NCBI GenBank assembly: GCA_035308365.1
Contig: DATGGU010000014.1
Location: 1 to 25,016 of the forward strand
Length of the DNA: 25,016 bases
Direction of reading: 5' to 3'
Source: PALSA-505 sp035308365
Lineage (GTDB): Bacteria; Actinomycetota; Actinomycetes; Streptosporangiales; Streptosporangiaceae
This document shows positions 21,484 through 25,016 of this stretch, piece by piece. Numbering within the stretch: position 1 is the stretch's first letter; each line of letters begins with the position of its first letter. The notes under the pieces were generated by a model that saw nothing but the letters and a program-made list of their open reading frames with translations, had not been told where the DNA came from and did not search any database. Position numbers and translations under genes: made by a program.

Positions 21484-23607
21484 CTATCCCTCCGTGCCGA
21501 ATGCCCGGATCTCGCGCTCTTCCAGTTCGGTCAGCTCGCGGGGCTTCTCGCCCCGGGCCTCCTTCTCGGTCTGCACCTGGGTCCGGATGCCGTCCACGAC
21601 CTCGGGGTTGGCCAGCGTGGTGATGTCGCCGACGTCGGTGAAGTTGGACACCGACGCGATGACTCGCCGCATGATCTTGCCGGACCTGGTCTTGGGCATG
21701 TCGGGAACGATCCAGATGTTCTTCGGCCGGGCGATCTTGCCGATGTCCTTCACGATCGCGTCCGACACCTTGGCCTCGATATCCTTGCTGGGCTCGATGC
21801 CCGGCTTGAGCGAGATGTACATCTCCACCACGCGGCCGCGCACGTCGTCCACCACGGGGACGGCGGCGGCCTCGGCGATCTCGTCCACCGTCAGGCTCGC
21901 GGACTCCAGCTCCTTGGTGCCGAGCCGGTGGCCGGCCACGTTGATCACGTCGTCCACCCGGCCGAGGATCCGGAAGTAGCCGTCCGCCGCCTTCATCGCG
22001 CCGTCACCGGCGAAGTAGGGCCAGTCGTGCCAGTCCTTGCTGTCCGGGTCCTTGTTGTACTTGCGGTAGTAGGTCTCGACGAACCGTTCTGGCTGGCCCC
22101 AGATCGTCTGGAAGACGCCGGGCCACGGGTTGCGGATGCAGATGTTCCCGGCCCGGCCGCTGCCCGCAGGGACCTCGTCGCCGTTCTCGTCATAGATGGC
22201 GCCGTAGATGCCCAGCGCCGTCGGGCCGCAGCTCCCCGGCTTCATCGCGTCGATGCCGGGCAGCGTGCTGCCGAGGAAGCCGCCGGTCTCGGTCTGCCAC
22301 CAGGTGTCCACGATGACCGCTTCGCCCTTGCCGACGGCCTCGTGGTACCAGCGCCAGACCTCTGGCTCGATGGGCTCGCCGACCGTGGTCATGTGCTTGA
22401 ACCGGTAGTTGTACTTCTTCGGCTCTTCCGGGCCCACCTTGCGGAGCATCCTGATCGCGGTGGGGGAGGTGTGGAAGATGTTGACGCCGAGCCGTTCGGC
22501 GATGCGCCAGGGCCTGCCCGCGTCCGGGTAGTTGGGCGTGCCCTCGTAGACGACCGTGGTCGTGCCGCAGGCCAGCGGGCCGTAGACAATGTAGGAGTGG
22601 CCGGTGATCCAGCCGATGTCGGCCATGCACCAGTAGGTGTCGTCCGGGTGGATGTCCTGGTAGAAGTGGCACGTCCCGGTGACATAGGCCATGTAGCCGC
22701 CGGTACTGTGCTGGCAGCCCTTGGGACGGCCGGTGGTGCCGCTGGTGTACATCAGGAACAGCGGGGCCTCGGCCGGCATCGACACCGGGTCCACCTTCTG
22801 GCCCCGGTAGTCGCCGATGATGTCGTCGACGAAGAAGTCCCTGCCCTCGACCATGGGGGTCTGCGAGGCATACTGCCCCGGGTGGCGGCGGAAGACCAGC
22901 ACCTTGTCGACCTCGGCGCCCTCCCTGCGCGCGGCCTCGACGGCCTCGTCCGCCTTGACCTTGTGGTCGACCAGTTCGCCGCTGCGGTAGTAGCCGTCCA
23001 TCGTGATCAGGACGGTGCTGCCCGAGTCGGCGATCCGGCCGCCGCAGGCGCCGCCGCTGAACCCGCCGAAGACCTGAGAATGGATGACGCCGAGCCGGGC
23101 GCAGGCCAGCATGATCACTGGGAGCTCCGGCACCATCGGCATGTGCAGGGTGACCCGGTCGCCGGTTCTCAGCCCGGCGAAGTCGCGCAGCAGAGCGGCG
23201 TACTCATTGACCCGGTTGTACAGCTCGCGGTAGGTGATAACCACCGGTTCGGTGTCTTCGGGCTCGGGCACCCAGATGATGGCTGCCTTGTTGGCGCGCT
23301 GCGCCAGATGCCGGTCGACACAGTTGTAGGACGCGTTCAGCCTGCCCCCCACAAACCATTTCCAGAACGGCGCCTGGCTGGTATCGAGGGTGGTATGCCA
23401 GTACTGGTCCCAGTGCAGCAGATCGGCATATGCCCGGAAACACTCCGGGAACTTGTCCTCGGTGAACTGCTCACGGATGGCCGGGTCAGCGGCGTTCGCC
23501 TGCGCGATGAACCTAGCGGGCGGGTAGAAGTACTCCTCTTCCCGCCAGTGAACCGCTATCTGCGACTCGGAGACTTCTCCTCCGAACGCCTCCTGACCTT
23601 CTGTCAT
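21484..23607 (-). CDS. acs: Acetyl-CoA synthetase (AMP-forming)
   Basis: The 707-residue protein activates acetate to acetyl-CoA through acetyl-AMP. The N-terminal ACS region is present (HWREEEYFYPP, WDQYWHTTLDTSQAPFWKWF, GGRLNASYNCVDRH). The AMP-binding motifs follow: YTSGTTGRPKG (287-297), WWQTETGGFLGS (436-447, with Trp in the acyl pocket as in acetate-specific enzymes), YFAGDGA (531-537), GRVDDVINVAGHRL (549-562) and PKTRSGKIMRR (638-648), where Lys645 is the site regulated by acetylation. The protein is about 50 residues longer than the typical enzyme, partly from a charged C-terminal tail (about 675-707). GGGAGG lies 7 nt before ATG 23607. Confidence 0.95.
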   Translation of the reverse strand: MTEGQEAFGGEVSESQIAVHWREEEYFYPPARFIAQANAADPAIREQFTEDKFPECFRAYADLLHWDQYWHTTLDTSQAPFWKWFVGGRLNASYNCVDRHLAQRANKAAIIWVPEPEDTEPVVITYRELYNRVNEYAALLRDFAGLRTGDRVTLHMPMVPELPVIMLACARLGVIHSQVFGGFSGGACGGRIADSGSTVLITMDGYYRSGELVDHKVKADEAVEAARREGAEVDKVLVFRRHPGQYASQTPMVEGRDFFVDDIIGDYRGQKVDPVSMPAEAPLFLMYTSGTTGRPKGCQHSTGGYMAYVTGTCHFYQDIHPDDTYWCMADIGWITGHSYIVYGPLACGTTTVVYEGTPNYPDAGRPWRIAERLGVNIFHTSPTAIRMLRKVGPEEPKKYNYRFKHMTTVGEPIEPEVWRWYHEAVGKGEAVIVDTWWQTETGGFLGSTLPGIDAMKPGSCGPTALGIYGAIYDENGDEVPAGSGRAGNICIRNPWPGVFQTIWGQPERFVETYYRKYNKDPDSKDWHDWPYFAGDGAMKAADGYFRILGRVDDVINVAGHRLGTKELESASLTVDEIAEAAAVPVVDDVRGRVVEMYISLKPGIEPSKDIEAKVSDAIVKDIGKIARPKNIWIVPDMPKTRSGKIMRRVIASVSNFTDVGDITTLANPEVVDGIRTQVQTEKEARGEKPRELTELEEREIRAFGTEG

Positions 23608-23727
23608 CGCCTGTCCTCCCGCTGGAATCGCCTTTCGGGGCGAATAAAAAGTGCGGATTGCCGGACCCGTCGGGGCGGATCAATCGTATCGCCGGGCGAC
23701 GGGCTGTCACCAGGGGAGTCGATCATC

Positions 23728-23850
23728 ATGACCGGGGTTGACATCGCCGAGATCAACGGTAAGTTGCTGCGCAGTCCAGCACCGGGCTGACTGGCCGGAA
23801 CGATCGAAGCGACCCAGGCCAGGCTGCGTGCGGCGGGGGATTCGGCATGA
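23728..23850 (+). pseudogene. Small ORF interrupted by an in-frame TGA
   Basis: Divergent from acs, ATG 23728 with GGGGAG at 23712-23717 opens a 20-residue frame, MTGVDIAEINGKLLRSPAPG, ending in TGA at 23788-23790. The same frame then continues as LAGTIEATQARLRAAGDSA to a second TGA at 23848-23850. The two parts look like one continuous amphipathic helical product broken by a stop. I recognise no family; a chance frame is possible. Confidence 0.25.
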
Positions 23851-24062
23851 CCCCGCCTGAGTGCCAGGCGCAGCACAGGGAAGGGACAGCGATCGGGACC
23901 GGCCGGCGGGGGGTTGGACCCAGGAAGGGCCCGGGCGCCCAGTAGACAACGGAGTTCCGCGAGCTCGTTGCCGACGGGACGGACTCCGGTCCGAAGGGTG
24001 TCCGGGCCGCCTTCCCATGCTTGCTGGCTTCGCCAGCTGCGCCGTGGGGCCGCAGTATCTAT
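23851..24062. other. Intergenic stretch with a small hairpin
   Basis: No credible gene is seen here. GCTGGC-TTC-GCCAGC at 24023-24037 forms a perfect 6-bp stem with a 3-nt loop but has no T run, so it is not an obvious terminator. The G/C-rich sequence leads directly into the 57-bp tandem repeat. Confidence 0.4.
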
Positions 24063-24196
24063 CCGGGGGGACGACCCCCCGGACCCCCACGATCGGGGCT
24101 GGGGTTGGTTTTGCCACTTGCGGTGGGACGACCCCCCGGACCCCCCCGACCGGGGCTGGGGTTGGTTTTGCCACTTGCGGTGGGACGACCCCCCGG
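24063..24196. repeat. 57-bp direct tandem repeat with self-complementary core
   Basis: A unit of exactly 57 bp, starting GGGACGACCCCCCGG and ending TTTTGCCACTTGCGGT, occurs at 24068-24124 and 24125-24181. It begins a third time at 24182 before diverging at about 24196. The copies are nearly identical. Position 24063-24082 forms a perfect hairpin: CCGGGGGG, loop ACGA, CCCCCCGG. There are no variable spacers, so it is not a CRISPR. It lies just after the minus-strand small-gene cluster and may act as a bulky transcription stop. Confidence 0.7.
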
Positions 24197-24247
24197 GCCC
24201 TCCGGTGTGCCGGCTTCGCCGCCACGGACCATGCTGGTTGGCCGCCG

Positions 24248-24565
24248 TTAGCTGCTGTTGCCGTTTGCCGGCTGGGATGTGCTCTGGTGACTGATGTTTT
24301 GGTCGAGGAGGGTGCTCGCTACCTGGGCGATTGTGTGGGCGTCGTGGTCGGTGCGGAGGCGGTACCAGCGTTCCCAGATGAGGAAGCCGTCGCAGCCGAT
24401 GATCACACGGCTCTGTGCGGGGTCGCGGGGGTTGGCCGACTCGATCTCGGTGAGTTCGCCGCCGCGCACGCGTTCCCGGACTCTCAGGCCACGGTTGATG
24501 AGCTGCTCGCCGATCGCCCGCAGGAGGCCAGCCTCCTGGCTGGCGTTGCCATGGGCGGTCAGCAT
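24248..24565 (-). CDS. Small hypothetical protein of an actinobacterial three-gene cluster
   Basis: This 105-residue protein begins at ATG 24565, overlapping the stop of the preceding gene by 7 nt (ATGCTGA), so translation is coupled. A helical N-terminus (EAGLLRAIGEQLINRGLRV) is followed by a strand region (VRGGELTEIES, SRVIIGCDGFLIWERWYRL) and another helix (DAHTIAQVASTLLD). This order resembles short uncharacterised proteins that I recall beside XRE regulators and DUF397 genes in streptomycetes and relatives. No enzyme motif is seen. The C-terminal tail is polar (SHQSTSQPANGNSS). Confidence 0.65.
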   Translation of the reverse strand: MLTAHGNASQEAGLLRAIGEQLINRGLRVRERVRGGELTEIESANPRDPAQSRVIIGCDGFLIWERWYRLRTDHDAHTIAQVASTLLDQNISHQSTSQPANGNSS

Positions 24566-24768
24566 TCCTGGCCACCGCCTCGCCTGGCCGGTCTGCGGCT
24601 AGCTGGTTCATGATCTTCTATGGCAGCCATCAGGTCGGCGCGGAGGGTGTCTAGCTTGATGGCGAGTTCTGAGTCCAGGCGTGCCGGGAGTCCGAGAAGG
24701 TAATCTGCCGCCTCGTGGGCCTTGCCGAGTTCGGTGGCGGTGAGGTGCTGAAGGTACACGCCGGTCAC
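24559..24768 (-). CDS. Small hypothetical protein (YLLGLP motif)
   Basis: A 69-residue protein starting at GTG 24768; its start overlaps the stop of the upstream gene by 3 bases (GTGA). VYLQHLTATELGKAHEAADY then LLGLPARLDSELAIKLDTLR is a pattern I recall from short helical actinobacterial proteins of unknown role. The tail is basic (RRPARRGGGQEC). Coupled on both sides, it must be made together with its neighbours. Confidence 0.65.
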   Translation of the reverse strand: MTGVYLQHLTATELGKAHEAADYLLGLPARLDSELAIKLDTLRADLMAAIEDHEPASRRPARRGGGQEC

Positions 24769-25016
24769 CGCACCCGGCCGCCGAGCGCGCGGGTGACCGC
24801 CTCGGCGGCGGCCGTGATGTCGTCACATGGGGCCAGCAGCCCGGCCGACGCGCCGCAGAACCACCCGTCGCCGGTATGGACGTCCTCGGCAAGCCGGGGC
24901 GCACGCCGGTTGACCACGCGCAGCGTAGGCGCCCGGCCGCCGGTCAGGATCGTGGCGAACTCAGCGCTGCCGAGCTGGCCGGCGAGCTGCTCCAGCGGTG
25001 TGCTGCCGGTCGCGTG
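24765..25016 (-). CDS. C-terminal part of a small hypothetical protein (runs off the window)
   Basis: The frame is open from the window edge and encodes 83 residues before TGA at 24765-24767. Segments such as FATILTGGRAPTLRVVNRRA, DGWFCGASAGLLAPCDDI and AAAEAVTRALG resemble short actinobacterial proteins with a W-F/W motif that accompany XRE regulators. The GTGA overlap with the next gene shows an operon. The start lies outside the window. Confidence 0.6.
   Translation of the reverse strand, partial: HATGSTPLEQLAGQLGSAEFATILTGGRAPTLRVVNRRAPRLAEDVHTGDGWFCGASAGLLAPCDDITAAAEAVTRALGGRVR

Noticed and set aside
21424..23790. A 788-residue plus-strand frame opposite acs
   Set aside because: It is the antisense shadow of a clearly conserved acetyl-CoA synthetase and is dominated by Val/Asp/His/Arg runs with no family motif.
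24063..24196. CRISPR array
   Set aside because: The units are contiguous 57-bp direct copies with no unique spacers and no cas genes nearby.
1..25016. tRNA or rRNA genes
   Set aside because: I looked for cloverleaf-like segments and conserved rRNA blocks in the intergenic stretches and saw none; a covariance-model scan would be decisive.

Overview
The window is high-G+C DNA from an actinomycete. Coding regions are long and end in G/C-rich third positions, GTG starts are common, several starts look leaderless (a TANNNT -10 box 6-9 nt from the start codon), and many proteins belong to actinobacterial families (DUF397/TPR remnant, G1 peptidase, SVSC...FC repeat protein, small XRE-associated genes). 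I cannot name the genus; the chromosome looks like Streptosporangiales or a related filamentous group.

Layout. 1-400: the tail of an unknown gene and a Phd/YefM-type antitoxin remnant. 480-3400: an island with visibly lower G+C. It holds a P-loop kinase fused to a PurA/PurZ-type synthetase, an adjacent DPDNG-motif protein of unknown function, and a convergent MazG-like pyrophosphohydrolase. 3650-3900: a decayed TPR-DUF397 gene. 3986-9445, all on the minus strand: O-methyltransferase, a Pro/Gln/Tyr-rich single-pass membrane protein, TetR regulator, SDR oxidoreductase and a KamA-type aminomutase. A short Kal-like hotdog gene diverges from kamA. 9991-16902: a secreted seven-repeat propeller protein with a duplicated C-terminal scrap behind it, an SBD-HNH type IV restriction nuclease, a secreted G1 glutamic peptidase, lysA, and a secreted 14-repeat Cys-rich protein. 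16959-21188: THUMP-type RNA methyltransferase, TetR regulator, alpha/beta hydrolase with a palindromic operator, and a secreted phosphoesterase with a terminator. 21484-23607: acetyl-CoA synthetase. 23608-25016: an interrupted small ORF, a 57-bp tandem repeat, and three overlapping small genes running off the end.

Most notable: the synthetase at 482-2074 carries Ser where PurA has its catalytic Asp (GGQWGSEGKG). From memory, this is the hallmark of PurZ, the enzyme that phages with 2-aminoadenine DNA use on dGMP. It is fused to a nucleotide kinase and lies one gene away from a MazG-like enzyme. PurZ, MazZ and a kinase step are the parts needed to redirect dGTP towards a modified purine nucleotide. 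This suggests a cellular or prophage-derived nucleotide-rewriting cassette, possibly for defence; that role is inference.

A second notable pattern is a dispersed ~30-bp repeat with core GCCGGAACCACGCCC, at least ten copies between 9.4 and 19.1 kb. It lies both between genes and in-frame inside three coding sequences, where it encodes peptides such as SPEPHPTAG.
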